From the NCBI GenBank assembly GCA_900314655.1, contig OMWC01000007.1, positions 1 to 64,000 of the forward strand: a DNA stretch of 64,000 bases, given 5' to 3'. The notes beneath the pieces are model-generated. The model was not told where the DNA came from. It ran no database searches and saw nothing but the letters and a program-made list of their open reading frames with translations. This DNA comes from an uncultured Prevotellaceae bacterium. Its GTDB lineage: Bacteria > Bacteroidota > Bacteroidia > Bacteroidales > Bacteroidaceae. The translations under genes and the position numbers were made by a program. Shown piece by piece: positions 1 through 9,214 of the stretch; the first letter of the stretch is position 1; each line of letters starts with the position of its first letter.

Positions 1-103
1 GTTAGAAAATAGTTCTATCTTCATTTCAGTATTATTATTTTAATAGCGGAGTAATTTCAATCACTGCTGAAAGCATTATGATATTGGTTCTGCAAATTGT
101 AAT

Positions 104-619
104 TTACTTTATTAGCCTCATGTTAAGCAAATCACACAATTCCTGCGGCTTTATGTTGAGACCATCCGCTGGCAAGGATTCCTGAACCCCAGCTATACTT
201 TCATTCAACTTCCGAATGGTGCGACCTGCACTGCTTGCATCACTCATCTTCTGAAACTCTACTTCTTTCTTATATTTTATACCTATCTGCTTAGATGACC
301 CCACATTGATCAGATAGAATTCTTCCACATCTGCAAAATGGACCTCCCATTTCTTCATTCCACTATCCACCAAAACAGATTCGTCTGTAATGATATAATA
401 GGCTTTGTGAGCGATTCTTTCTCTCAGTATGAGGAATAACACGAAAAGTCCACCTCCGCCAAAGAATAAGATGCCTGTCCATGCAAAGAATGACTTTTCT
501 CCATGCAGAAGCATCAAAACTCCCGTTGCAGCAAACATAAAACATACAGCCATCAAGGCTATGTTTTTCCAAATTGAATGATATATTCTTATCTCTCTCA
601 TTAATTCTTGCTTTGGCAA
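104..619 (-). CDS. Small membrane protein, STM3941-like
   Basis: A 171-residue protein with two hydrophobic segments near the N terminus (about residues 18-38 and 45-65), followed by a soluble region of about 100 residues. The sequence after the second segment (YYIITDESVLVDSG, then EVHFADVEEF) resembles the strand pattern of bacterial PH-like domains in STM3941-type membrane proteins. The role is unknown; it is probably an inner-membrane protein with a cytoplasmic domain. It stands alone and points left, away from the peptidase gene. A second Met at residue 7 could be the true start. The family assignment is from memory of the pattern and is weak; that it is a real gene is more certain. Confidence 0.6.
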   Translation of the reverse strand: MPKQELMREIRIYHSIWKNIALMAVCFMFAATGVLMLLHGEKSFFAWTGILFFGGGGLFVLFLILRERIAHKAYYIITDESVLVDSGMKKWEVHFADVEEFYLINVGSSKQIGIKYKKEVEFQKMSDASSAGRTIRKLNESIAGVQESLPADGLNIKPQELCDLLNMRLIK

Positions 620-1176
620 GCGACTTAAGTCGATTACCTATTTATCTGTCTATTTGTTTCTGCAAAGGTAGATAAAAATCTCGACTCATGCGAGTCTTTG
701 GGGATAAATAAAGTTAATGCTTGCTCTAATTGGGGTCATCGCTCATCAACAGTTTCATTCAAAAAATGTGAGAATCTTTTGATGTTTTCATGGTGATAAA
801 CGGTTTTGAATCTTTTCAAATTCAGTCTTTGTTTAGAAACATTGATTTCTATCGAGTGCGGACTAAAAGTCGGCTCACAGGGGGACTGTCCCCATGTGAG
901 CAGGAATAGACACCCTTTCTGGGATTGAGTATCTTTGCGTTGTTTGTATAGTAGTGCAATGACTTCGTTATCTTTTTACTATCGTCAAATCCCGACATCA
1001 TGAGTAAGGCCTGTGTGAACGAGGGACGGTTCTGGCTTTTGTTGCTCTGGTTCCGCACCGGAAATCGCACAAAAACCATTGTTTAGCTTCTTTTGCGACA
1101 CATTTTGTAGGTATTCGTCCGTTTTGTCGTGAATACGAGTACCTGTCGCTACAATTGAACAAGAAATGAGGCGCTT
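620..1176. other. Intergenic region without a convincing gene
   Basis: This stretch separates the membrane protein gene from the S37-type peptidase. Short open frames exist on the - strand (for example 985-1257 and 849-1079) but they lack recognisable domains, signal peptides or promoters. I see no RNA gene or clear repeat. Confidence 0.5.
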
Positions 1177-1211
1177 TTTGATAGCCACCCGAAAGAAACA
1201 CACTACTTTTG
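1177..1211 (+). promoter_or_regulatory. Bacteroidota-type promoter of the S37-type peptidase gene
   Basis: TTTG at 1177-1180 and TACTTTTG at 1204-1211 fit the -33 TTTG / -7 TAnnTTTG pattern. They leave an AT-rich leader of about 70 bases before the ATG at 1288. Confidence 0.6.
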
Positions 1212-1287
1212 CACCGTCAAAACGACGAAACGTTAACGACAACGAAAACAATAACAATTAATAAATAAAGAAATCATTAGAATTAAG

Positions 1288-2922
1288 ATGAAAAAGATGA
1301 ATCTATGGATGCTGACCGCCATCCTTACCTGCGGTCTTGGAATGATGCTGACCTCGTGCAGCGACAGTGACGACAACTACAACGACAAAGACAAAGAAAT
1401 CGTTAATCCTGCTACCGACGATGACGGTTACACGATTGAAGTGGAAGCAGGACTGACATTGCCAGAGAACGAGTTCAATACCAAGGTGCCTGCCGCCACC
1501 AACTTTGACCAGAACATCGTCAACGCCCTGAAGGCGATCGACAAGGTGACCGACGTGAAGCCTTTCACGATGGTACACTCGTATAATATGCACACAGAAC
1601 AGTTCGTCGACAGGACGGCGTACTTCTTCAACTACAAGCAGGACATCGACCACAACGATCCCTCGAAGGGCTGGTTCAAGCAGCAGTGCGTGCTCACCGT
1701 GGCCGGCAAGGACCGTCCCACCGTGCTGCTGACCGAGGGCTATGCCTTAGGCAGTGCCGATGGCTACAAGAACCGTCTGGACAGTATCTTCGAGCCGACA
1801 CTGGTAGACGTACTCAACGCCAACTGCCTGCAGGTGGAGCACCGCTATTTCGGATGGTCGCTGCCTGAGGGATTCACCAACAAGTGGAACTACCTGACCG
1901 CCAAGCAGAATTCTGCCGACCTTCACACCATCGTCACCGCCATCAAGCAGAGCGGCATCGTCGGACAGGGCAAGTGGCTCGCCACCGGCGTCAGCAAGCC
2001 TGGTATGACCGCCTCCTACTATGCTTACGAATATCCGGGCGAGATGGATGCCTACGTGCCCTTCTGTGCACCCTTCATGCTTAAACAGGATGAGCCGGGT
2101 TCCTACAACTATATCCAGAGTGTCGATGCCCTGGGCAGCCGCCTTGAGAAAGTGAAGGCAGCCTTCCGCGCATACTGTGGCAACCAGACCTTGCAGCAGG
2201 AAACGGTGAAACTCTTCAAGGAGGTATTCCCCTATTATAACTCCTATGATGACGACGCAGTGCGTATGACATTATTGTCAATACTGTTCAATTCACACTG
2301 GAAGAGGATGTCGTACGTACACTATAGCCTCTGGGAGCCCCTGGTGCCCAAGGAAGGCGACGGTGCCGACAAGTTCCTGACCTTTATTTTGTCTAATGAG
2401 AGGACAAGGTATCAGGGTGAGAAAGATATCGACTACCAGCGCCGACTGGACTATGTGGACGACTTGGAGCCTGACTCGACCATCTTCAACAACACACCAA
2501 GGGGTATGACCCGTGCATCAGGAGTGGAGAAGGCGCGTCTGGATCCGTTCCAGGCACATACTTGCATCGAGTTAGGAGCGGTTTCTGTTACGTTAGGCTG
2601 GGTGGACGACCTGCTGACTGACATGGAGAAATCATACCTCACTTCGAAGAAAAGCCCTGCCAGCCTTGGCTTCAATTACGACAACGGCAGCTATATCCGC
2701 AAAGTCCTCGACGGCATCAAGCAGTCCAGTTGCAACATGATGTTCGTCTATGGCATGCAGGACCCCTGGACCGGCAACCGTATTCCTGACGACAAGTTAG
2801 GCAAGAACTGCCAGATTCTCTATATTGAGAACGGCACTCACAACGATGCCATCGACACATGGAACGCCTCTGAGCGTAACCAGCTCTTCCAGTGGCTCAA
2901 AGGCCTGGGCTTTGATTTGTAA
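1288..2922 (+). CDS. Exported S37-family (PS-10 type) tripeptidyl aminopeptidase lipoprotein
   Basis: A 544-residue lipoprotein: a hydrophobic leader ends in LTSC with the lipidated Cys at residue 24, followed by an Asp-rich tether. The body matches the S37 family of serine aminopeptidases, alpha/beta-hydrolase enzymes that remove tripeptides from protein N termini. The nucleophile elbow is GVSKPG with Ser236. A plausible acid lies in YGMQDPWTGNRIPD near residue 490 and the His in ENGTHNDAID near residue 518. The HRYFGWS segment upstream of the elbow is also typical. It likely acts on the outer membrane or in the periplasm, breaking down peptides for uptake. It has its own promoter and sits upstream of a second exported peptidase gene, but the 390-base gap between them argues against one operon. 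Confidence 0.85.
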   Translation: MKKMNLWMLTAILTCGLGMMLTSCSDSDDNYNDKDKEIVNPATDDDGYTIEVEAGLTLPENEFNTKVPAATNFDQNIVNALKAIDKVTDVKPFTMVHSYNMHTEQFVDRTAYFFNYKQDIDHNDPSKGWFKQQCVLTVAGKDRPTVLLTEGYALGSADGYKNRLDSIFEPTLVDVLNANCLQVEHRYFGWSLPEGFTNKWNYLTAKQNSADLHTIVTAIKQSGIVGQGKWLATGVSKPGMTASYYAYEYPGEMDAYVPFCAPFMLKQDEPGSYNYIQSVDALGSRLEKVKAAFRAYCGNQTLQQETVKLFKEVFPYYNSYDDDAVRMTLLSILFNSHWKRMSYVHYSLWEPLVPKEGDGADKFLTFILSNERTRYQGEKDIDYQRRLDYVDDLEPDSTIFNNTPRGMTRASGVEKARLDPFQAHTCIELGAVSVTLGWVDDLLTDMEKSYLTSKKSPASLGFNYDNGSYIRKVLDGIKQSSCNMMFVYGMQDPWTGNRIPDDKLGKNCQILYIENGTHNDAIDTWNASERNQLFQWLKGLGFDL

Positions 2923-2979
2923 AAAAATGACACTCATGTTGCCAATTACCGCAACAATGCTCGGAATACAGATTCTATC

Positions 2980-3021
2980 ATTCCCCCGGCGCCTCCTTTT
3001 CCAAGGAGGGGCCGGGGGAAT
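2980..3021. repeat. G/C-rich palindrome of the dispersed REP-like family
   Basis: An almost perfect inverted repeat: ATTCCCCCGGC on the left pairs with GCCGGGGGAAT on the right, with an inner CCTCCTT/AAGGAGG stem. It lies 57 bases after the S37-type peptidase stop and could end transcription or stabilise the mRNA. It resembles the other palindromes listed in this window. Confidence 0.75.
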
Positions 3022-3316
3022 GCGAGCAAGCCACCCGCATATTAAAACTTACAAAAGTTAAATATAAGATTTAATAACTCAACTTTCTCAGATTTTATTT
3101 GTACCTTTGCCATGTCATTGATGATTTTGCTTGTCTTGAATTGCAGCACTAAGGTAAGTGAAAAATCTGACATGACAAAATCCTGGGTCGCTCGGCTTTG
3201 CCGCTTCGCGCGTCGAAGAACTTTTTGTTGCTCAGGAACTTATAAAAGCTATTAAACTAAAGTGCTGCGGAATCTAGGAAACATATAACAGAAACAAGGG
3301 GATTAGGAAGAAAGGC
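3022..3316 (+). promoter_or_regulatory. Leader region of the S41-type peptidase with candidate promoter
   Basis: TACCTTTG at 3102-3109 fits a -7 element, which would give a leader of about 200 bases. The leader holds short inverted matches: TCAGATTTT near 3089 with AAAATCTGA near 3162, and GCAGCACT near 3144 with AGTGCTGC near 3261. I see no gene here. Whether the leader is regulatory is unknown. Confidence 0.4.
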
Positions 3317-5164
3317 ATGATGATGAGGACAAGAAAACAAACATTCTTTTTCCTGACATTCCTGCTGGCGCTGCTGACAGGATGCGTAGATGACGGTATT
3401 GAGGATAACGGCGCCAATAGCCAACCTGTGGCAATGGATCCCGGCAAGGGATTTACAGAGCGGATGGTCAGCGTGAACCGTGACGGCAAGGACGGCGGAC
3501 AGGTAGCGCTGCGATACTATGACGATATGCCCAACGTGGCGTATATAGCCGCATCTGCCTACTACAAAATGATGCTACCCGAAGCCACGATGACAGTGGA
3601 TAACAAGGGCAACTACTACCAACTGAAAACAGCCGATGCCACGGCTACCGTGGACGTCAAGGGCGACATGATGACTTCGGAATCGTATAACGACTTCGTC
3701 AGCCTGACGAGTCTGACAGGACCGGGATTACCGAGTTTCGACACCTGCTTTAATCCCTATCTCAAATACGACAGCCACCAGTATGACCGGGTAAGCAGTA
3801 CGGTGACGCTGAACTTCAGGAAATACGGCATCGACCTGCGCGACGACGGACGGGATGCCTACTTCCCCTTCGCCACCATCAATGATATATTTGCCGACAA
3901 CAATATGCACATGGCCTGCTTCAACGGAAACAAAATCCTGGTGAACACAGACAATGATAAGGATTTCGGCGATCTTGACCCTGACTTTTCGGTCTCTGCC
4001 TTCAAGACGGTGGAGGTGGGAAAGGACTTGGCTGCATACCGATATGCGGAACTGTGCTTCGTCATCGACAATCTGTTCGGCTATCCTGACAGGACTCTTC
4101 TAGAAAAACAGGGTCTCCGGCAACAAGGGATCGACGTCTTGCTCAATGCCGTCAGCGGCGGAAAAGAAACAAAGGAGTTGCTGCAATCGGCCAATCAGGC
4201 GATGTTTGCGCAGGGCACCGATGCACTGGGCTATCTGCTGTACGACGGCGGACACACCATTATTGGAGTCAGGGCCTTCATACCCCAGAGTGTCAGGAAT
4301 GACTTTTGGGAACGCTGCAATGAAGCGAACAAAAAGATTCCTGAAGGTGCCAATGAGCTGATTAAAAAACTGACGAACATTCAGATAGAGGAATCAGAGC
4401 GTAGAAACAAGCTAAGAACCATACGCAAGAAGAACTACGGCACAGACCTTTACCAGAAAAGCAAGGACGGACGGACAGCCGTGTTCGTGATGAACTCGTT
4501 TATGGATCTCAACACGCAGGGGTGGCGCACCTACTATGCCAGCAATCATACGGAGGCCGACTGGCAGAAACTGGTGGACGCCGAAGAGAAGGACCTCGTG
4601 GTGCAGACCGTGGAAGCACTGAAACGGGCCAGAAAGGAAGGCGTGAAGAATCTGGTGCTCGACTTGACGCTGAACGAAGGCGGTGAAGATGATCCGACAA
4701 CGGCCATCGTGGCACTACTGGGCGACAAGACAGGGTCTCAGCAGTCGCCCCGCAAGACGAGCAGTTGGGATATGAACATACTGACAGGCCAGTTTCTGAC
4801 CAAGACTTTTGCCGTGGACCGAAACTTCGACGGGAAGTTCGACGAACTAGACGACAAGCAGGACTGGACGGGCGACATGAACATCGTGGTGCTAGTCAGC
4901 GATTGTTCTTTCTCCAACGGCAACGTATTCGCCGCCAAGATGAAAGACTACGGCTATCAGATATGGGGCCAGAAGTCGGGGGGCGGTGCGTGCAGCGTCC
5001 AGTATCTGGTGATGCCTGACGGCATGGAATACCGTATCTCCAGTTACCGCAGCCATTCGACGGACAGGAACAAGCAGAGCATCGACGGCGGAATAGCCGT
5101 GGACAAGACGCTCACCGACGAACAGATGTATGACATTGAATACCTGAACAGCCTGTTTAAATAA
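3317..5164 (+). CDS. S41-family peptidase lipoprotein
   Basis: A 615-residue lipoprotein with lipobox LLTGC (Cys23). The C-terminal half carries the tail-specific protease (S41) fold: FVMNSFMDLNTQGW, LVLDLTLNEGGEDDPT (the usual DLRxNxGG-like strand) and VLVSDCSFSNGN, where the Ser of SFSNGN sits at the family's nucleophile position (about residue 530). GQKSGGGACSV follows, as in S41 enzymes. The N-terminal 370 residues hold no domain I recognise, and a PDZ domain is not obvious. It is probably anchored in the outer membrane or periplasm and may process peptides together with the S37-type enzyme upstream. Translation could start at any of the first three Met codons. A strong hairpin terminator follows. 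Confidence 0.8.
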   Translation: MMMRTRKQTFFFLTFLLALLTGCVDDGIEDNGANSQPVAMDPGKGFTERMVSVNRDGKDGGQVALRYYDDMPNVAYIAASAYYKMMLPEATMTVDNKGNYYQLKTADATATVDVKGDMMTSESYNDFVSLTSLTGPGLPSFDTCFNPYLKYDSHQYDRVSSTVTLNFRKYGIDLRDDGRDAYFPFATINDIFADNNMHMACFNGNKILVNTDNDKDFGDLDPDFSVSAFKTVEVGKDLAAYRYAELCFVIDNLFGYPDRTLLEKQGLRQQGIDVLLNAVSGGKETKELLQSANQAMFAQGTDALGYLLYDGGHTIIGVRAFIPQSVRNDFWERCNEANKKIPEGANELIKKLTNIQIEESERRNKLRTIRKKNYGTDLYQKSKDGRTAVFVMNSFMDLNTQGWRTYYASNHTEADWQKLVDAEEKDLVVQTVEALKRARKEGVKNLVLDLTLNEGGEDDPTTAIVALLGDKTGSQQSPRKTSSWDMNILTGQFLTKTFAVDRNFDGKFDELDDKQDWTGDMNIVVLVSDCSFSNGNVFAAKMKDYGYQIWGQKSGGGACSVQYLVMPDGMEYRISSYRSHSTDRNKQSIDGGIAVDKTLTDEQMYDIEYLNSLFK

Positions 5165-5170
5165 GAAAAC

Positions 5171-5206
5171 ACTCGTGCCCGAATCTGCAAGGTTCTGGGC
5201 ACGAGT
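5171..5206 (+). terminator. Hairpin terminator after the S41-type peptidase
   Basis: ACTCGTGCCC at 5171-5180 pairs perfectly with GGGCACGAGT at 5197-5206 (10 bp, 16-base loop) and is followed by an A/T-rich run. Confidence 0.8.
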
Positions 5207-5242
5207 ATAAATTTTAGTCTGGTAAAAATACTGGCGTAAAAA

Positions 5243-5344
5243 CTATTGATTCTTCACCGGGATACAGCCCGTGGGAGTCATGTAGTTGTTGTTCACGCAA
5301 TTAACAAACACCTTATCTGTAATATTCTTCAAAAAGCTATTCAT
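5243..5344 (-). CDS. 33-residue peptide with two cysteines
   Basis: A short ORF, ATG at 5344 and TAG at 5243. The peptide begins MNSFLKNITDKVFVNC and ends PTGCIPVKNQ, with Cys16 and Cys27 separated by ten residues rich in Asn. It lies 80 bases downstream of the 69-residue exported peptide gene on the same strand and has no promoter of its own that I can see, so the two are probably co-transcribed. It could be a secreted or modified peptide, or a signal. I do not recognise a family, and a chance ORF cannot be excluded. Confidence 0.45.
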   Translation of the reverse strand: MNSFLKNITDKVFVNCVNNNYMTPTGCIPVKNQ

Positions 5345-5424
5345 AGTCGTAATATTTAAATGATTAATACTTATATTTTTACTAATACTTAACTTTGGGG
5401 AATTTTGTACTGCCATCCCCGGCG

Positions 5425-5634
5425 TTATTTCCTTACCTGGATTTGATAGGTCTTGCCGTCCTTGGCGTCTTGTGACTTGTCACAGTGCTGAGTGCTGACG
5501 CTTACCTGATTCTGGTTGGCCTGAGCCAGCATCTCGTGACCTGCGGTTTTGCTACTGTTGGCGTTCAATGCCATTACGCTTACCATAAGAGCAACTTCTG
5601 CTACCATTACTGATCCAATAACTGACTTTTTCAT
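5425..5634 (-). CDS. Small exported peptide, NVEALA-like
   Basis: A 69-residue protein. A basic start (MKKSVIG) and a hydrophobic stretch to about residue 23 look like a signal peptide or membrane anchor. The region HEMLAQANQNQ is reminiscent of the NVEALA family of small Bacteroidales peptides, in which a short leader precedes an LxxLALANVEALA-type motif. One Cys (residue 51) is present. A promoter lies about 80 bases upstream and a second tiny ORF lies downstream. The family resemblance is suggestive only; NVEALA peptides are thought to be exported, with unclear roles. Confidence 0.6.
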   Translation of the reverse strand: MKKSVIGSVMVAEVALMVSVMALNANSSKTAGHEMLAQANQNQVSVSTQHCDKSQDAKDGKTYQIQVRK

Positions 5635-5714
5635 AATTCGTATTTTTAAATTTTGTTCTTTACTATATTAATTATTTCACTCTTTGTCGGCGGACTTGTT
5701 GTCTTTCGACATTG

Positions 5715-5722
5715 CAAAAGTA
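5715..5722 (-). promoter_or_regulatory. Promoter of the small-peptide pair
   Basis: TACTTTTG read on the - strand (5722 to 5715) fits the -7 consensus and precedes the 69-residue peptide gene. The rest of the gap, 5723-6010, must hold the start signal of the SGNH hydrolase gene, but I see only a weak candidate there and no other feature. Confidence 0.6.
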
Positions 5723-6010
5723 GTGCGACTTTTTCAATCGGCAATCGATTACGTAACATTTTCTTTGTATTTTGTAGCGACAAACAGCCTAAATCGCGAC
5801 ACATCTCCGGGCAACCCCTAAAATTTGTCGCGAAAACTATAATTTTTGTCCCAAAATAACCCGAAAACTTGAAAAAATGATTGTTGGGACGTAAAAAACA
5901 CGAAAAAAGTGCTGTTTTTGGACATGAAAAGGAGGTTTGAAGGATTTCAATGGATTTATTTGGCGGTCTCACAGTTTTTTCGTTATTTTGCAACACTAAA
6001 AACTGAAATC

Positions 6011-6673
6011 ATGATGAAGAGAATTCTATTCCTTATGCTGATGGTGGCCACATGGGTCTCTGCATCGGCGCAGACAAAGAAAGTGTCGGTCCTCGGTGAC
6101 TCGTATTCAACATTTATCGGTGTCATTCCTGCCAACTACTCATCGTTCTATCCCAACGACCGGAACGACGTGACGGAAGTGGAGCAGACTTGGTGGAGCC
6201 TCTATACGAAGGCCAAGGGCTACACATTGGAGAAGAACGACTCTTGGGGCGGCACAACCATCTGCGGAACGGGATACGGCCGCATGGACACTTCACGCAG
6301 CAACTTTATCTCGCGTGTGGACAGTCTGGGTAACCCTGACATCATCTTTGTCTTCGGCGGCACCAACGATGCTTGGGCCCGCGCTCCCATCGGTGAATAC
6401 CAATACTCTGACTGGACGAAGGAAGACTGCAAAAGTTTCCGCCCTGCACTGGCCTGCCTGATTGATATGCTCGGAAAACGCTATCCCCAGGCAAAACTCT
6501 GCTTCATCCTAAACTCGGAACTGAGTGAGGAGGTCAATGAATCGATGCGCGAAGTGTGCAAGCACTACGGGGTGCAGCTCGTGGAACTCCATGATATAGA
6601 GAAGCAGAACGGACATCCTTCCATCAGCGGCATGAAGAGTATCTGCGAGCAGTTGCTGGAGGCCGGCCTGTAA
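6011..6673 (+). CDS. Exported SGNH/GDSL-family hydrolase
   Basis: A 220-residue exported esterase-type protein. The ATG at 6011 starts a clear signal peptide (MMKRILFLMLMVATWVSASAQ), so an in-frame start 34 codons earlier is less likely. Family blocks are visible: GDSYS with the nucleophile Ser (block I), the Gly-containing SWGGTT (block II), GGTNDAW with the oxyanion-hole Asn (block III), and a C-terminal NGHPSISGM whose His would be the catalytic base. Such enzymes remove acyl or acetyl groups from lipids or glycans; the substrate cannot be read from the sequence. An Imm32-like gene follows after 21 bases on the same strand, so the two may share an mRNA. Confidence 0.8.
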   Translation: MMKRILFLMLMVATWVSASAQTKKVSVLGDSYSTFIGVIPANYSSFYPNDRNDVTEVEQTWWSLYTKAKGYTLEKNDSWGGTTICGTGYGRMDTSRSNFISRVDSLGNPDIIFVFGGTNDAWARAPIGEYQYSDWTKEDCKSFRPALACLIDMLGKRYPQAKLCFILNSELSEEVNESMREVCKHYGVQLVELHDIEKQNGHPSISGMKSICEQLLEAGL

Positions 6674-6694
6674 GATTCACACAAACGGGAACCC

Positions 6695-6907
6695 ATGGAA
6701 ATAAACTGGGAAGACGGGTTCACCATCAAAGTGCGTGTAGATGATGGGAAAACCGTAGTGATATCTGCCAACAGGGAGGGTCTGCTCTCGTTGGCAAGAC
6801 AACTAACGGATATGGCGAACGAGGAAGACGGTTGCCATATCCATTATGATGAATACAATTCTCTGGAAGACGACTCTTCCGAGATGATTATTGAGAAAAT
6901 AGAATAA
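6695..6907 (+). CDS. Imm32-like small protein
   Basis: A 70-residue acidic protein. ISANREGLLSLARQL followed by HIHYDEYNSLEDDSSEMIIEK resembles the Imm32 immunity-protein family found in polymorphic toxin systems. No toxin gene is adjacent, so it may be an orphan immunity gene or simply a cytoplasmic protein that shares the fold. It follows the SGNH hydrolase gene closely and converges on the GH115 gene 16 bases away. Confidence 0.6.
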   Translation: MEINWEDGFTIKVRVDDGKTVVISANREGLLSLARQLTDMANEEDGCHIHYDEYNSLEDDSSEMIIEKIE

Positions 6908-6923
6908 CCACGAAAAAAGACAT

Positions 6924-9182
6924 CTATTCTCCGCCTGTCAGTGCCCACTGGTCAATGACTATATGCTCATCGAGTGCGCGGATGGTCAGCGTGTGGCCGC
7001 CTTTGGAAAGATGCAGATGGAGATCACGCAACGCCTGACCGCGAAGCACATTCTGCTTCCACTGCTCTGAACGGAAAGGTTCCTTCAGGGAATAGACCAT
7101 AGGCGCCGCCTCATCGATGCTGACACTATAACGGATATCACCGTCATCTACGGCATGGGTGGGAATAAGCGCCGTCTGCAGGACATAGTCACCAGTCTTA
7201 GTGACCTTAAAACGGTACGTGAGGAAACCGCCCTTCGGCAATGACACGGCATTCATTGAGTGACCGAGCATCTGAACGGTTCGTACCCCTTCAGCAGCCG
7301 AATCATAGTCAGCAGCCCGATGAACTTCCCAATGAGTATGATTTGTAGAGAGATGGCCATGGACATCTTCGAAGACAGGAAGACGGCGGGGAGCGGCATC
7401 CATCAAGCCACGCCACTTGCTTCCGTTCATCTGATTATACTGAGCCGTAAGCGACTGGATTTCCTCGTAGGCCCGATGGCTCTCCACCGGATCACTCAGA
7501 ATTTTCCTACTCATGGCTGCGGATGCATAGACAGGATACTGGATGGCAGCAAACCAAGCATCCTTCAGTTCGGGACGTACAAACTGGCGGCATTCATCAA
7601 TCGTAGCCTTTATGCGCTCGAAAGCATCCAAACGGGCCTTGGCTTCAGCAGCCGTCAGGGGCACATCGCCCACAGGTGAGAGGCCACGGTCATATTTTTT
7701 CTTATCCAGTTCCACCTGCGTCCAACCCATAAACTCAGGACGGCGTTCTCCACAAAGGCGCCAATAGTCCATCATGGCGGGGAAGAGCCGCAAGCCTGCT
7801 TCACGGCCAAACTGACGGCAGAGCCATGAGCGATAATGGTCGCAAAGCGTGGAGCCGCTGACACAATCGATGTTCCATGCCATATCGAGGAAGAGTTCGA
7901 GATCATAGGAAGCCACCTTCACGTCGTGTACGTTGGCAATCCACATCCGACGCACCCGTCGGTCATAGGCTTCGCGCAGCTCGTTGTAGATAAGTCCGGG
8001 CTGTGTGGTGGTGAGCCACAGGTAATCGTGGGGACGTCCCCAATAGCTGAGGTGATAATAGACAGCTCCCCCACCCTGTCGCTGCTGTTCAGGGGGAGAG
8101 GCATAGCGCGTCATGTAGCCATAGTTGTCGTCGCACCACATCAGCGTGACATAGTCGGGCACCCGAAGTCCCATCTCATAGAGTTCGAGCACCTCCTTGT
8201 AGGGCACGAACACCTGCGACAGTCCTGCGGGTTCTCCCACATATTGGCGGAGAAGCATCTGCTGGTCATCGATGACTTGCTGAAGGGCGTCGAATTTCTC
8301 CTGTTTGGACTGATAGCCCTCCATCGAACTGTCGTGAATGCCTCGCATACCGATGGTGAAATGACCTGTAACGCGCGAGGCTTTGAGCTCTTTGAGGCGT
8401 TCTATCCAGTATTGCTGCACAGCTGCGCGGTTGGTCTTATAATTGAATCGTCCGCGCTCTTCCACGTTCCACTCGCCTACGTTGTTGCGCATCAGCGGCT
8501 CGCAATGGGAGGTACCGATGATTATGCCGCAGGAGTCGGCCATGGTCTTGGCCCCCTCCACCTGGAAGAAAGCCACGGTACCCTCGTGCATGGCAGGCCA
8601 GATGGTATTGGCCCGCAGACGCAACAAGAGTTCGAAGATCTTCCGATAGGTCTTGGGTCCTATCTGCCCCTTGGGGCCAGGCTCAAACGTATTGCAGCTC
8701 CAAGGACGCGTGCTCCAGTCTTCGTCGTTGATAAAGATACCACGATAGGCCACGCTGGGCGACTGCTCGGTAGAGAAATCGTCGCTGAGGGTGAGCCGGT
8801 CTTTCCGTTCGGGCACCACGTCGCCCCACCATACCCAGGGCGAAACGCCAGCCATGCGGGATAGTTCGAGCAGTCCGTAGGCCATGCCGCGGCCATTATT
8901 GCCCTCCACGATGATCTGCCCACGCTTCACGTAGATGCGGAAACCCTCGGGTGCGCCATAGCCCTGAATCACCCTGACTACCGGTTTGCGGGAGGCAACA
9001 GGGGTGAAACCGGTCACCTGACGGATATCGTTCTTGAACAGACGGAGTGCTACATCGACCACAGGCTCCACCCGGCGAGGCAGGCTATAGGTGACGGGAT
9101 GCTGCCCATCGAACCATACCACCTCAGCCATGGCCGCCAGCGGCAGGAGCGACAGGAAGAAAGCCAAAAATCTCTTTTGCAT
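6924..9182 (-). CDS. GH115 family alpha-glucuronidase
   Basis: A protein of about 752 residues starting at ATG 9182, which gives the signal peptide MQKRFLAFFLSLLPLAAMA; an upstream in-frame ATG adds nine residues before it. The family signature is clear: NTIWPAMHEGTVAFF, IIIGTSHCEPLMRNN and MRGIHDSSMEGY. GH115 enzymes remove (4-O-methyl)glucuronic acid from xylan in the periplasm or at the surface. The catalytic domain is followed by the helical linker and a C-terminal sandwich (HTHWEVHRAADY onward) that looks shorter than in the roughly 830-950 residue members I know. It has its own promoter and no other xylan-degradation gene is next to it. Confidence 0.88.
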   Translation of the reverse strand: MQKRFLAFFLSLLPLAAMAEVVWFDGQHPVTYSLPRRVEPVVDVALRLFKNDIRQVTGFTPVASRKPVVRVIQGYGAPEGFRIYVKRGQIIVEGNNGRGMAYGLLELSRMAGVSPWVWWGDVVPERKDRLTLSDDFSTEQSPSVAYRGIFINDEDWSTRPWSCNTFEPGPKGQIGPKTYRKIFELLLRLRANTIWPAMHEGTVAFFQVEGAKTMADSCGIIIGTSHCEPLMRNNVGEWNVEERGRFNYKTNRAAVQQYWIERLKELKASRVTGHFTIGMRGIHDSSMEGYQSKQEKFDALQQVIDDQQMLLRQYVGEPAGLSQVFVPYKEVLELYEMGLRVPDYVTLMWCDDNYGYMTRYASPPEQQRQGGGAVYYHLSYWGRPHDYLWLTTTQPGLIYNELREAYDRRVRRMWIANVHDVKVASYDLELFLDMAWNIDCVSGSTLCDHYRSWLCRQFGREAGLRLFPAMMDYWRLCGERRPEFMGWTQVELDKKKYDRGLSPVGDVPLTAAEAKARLDAFERIKATIDECRQFVRPELKDAWFAAIQYPVYASAAMSRKILSDPVESHRAYEEIQSLTAQYNQMNGSKWRGLMDAAPRRLPVFEDVHGHLSTNHTHWEVHRAADYDSAAEGVRTVQMLGHSMNAVSLPKGGFLTYRFKVTKTGDYVLQTALIPTHAVDDGDIRYSVSIDEAAPMVYSLKEPFRSEQWKQNVLRGQALRDLHLHLSKGGHTLTIRALDEHIVIDQWALTGGE

Positions 9183-9206
9183 AATCCAAGCAGTTTGTTT
9201 CTGCTG

Positions 9207-9214
9207 CAAAGATA
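9207..9214 (-). promoter_or_regulatory. Promoter of the GH115 gene
   Basis: TATCTTTG on the - strand (9214 to 9207) fits the -7 consensus and lies 25 bases upstream of the GH115 start codon. Confidence 0.6.

Noticed and set aside
4509..5019. Several 60-85 codon frames opposite or out of frame within the S41-type gene
   Set aside because: Mutually overlapping, Arg/Ser-rich shadows of a well supported gene.
7836..8864. 342-codon open frame on the + strand
   Set aside because: Lies wholly opposite the GH115 gene; no domain, signal or promoter. An antisense shadow of GC-rich codons.
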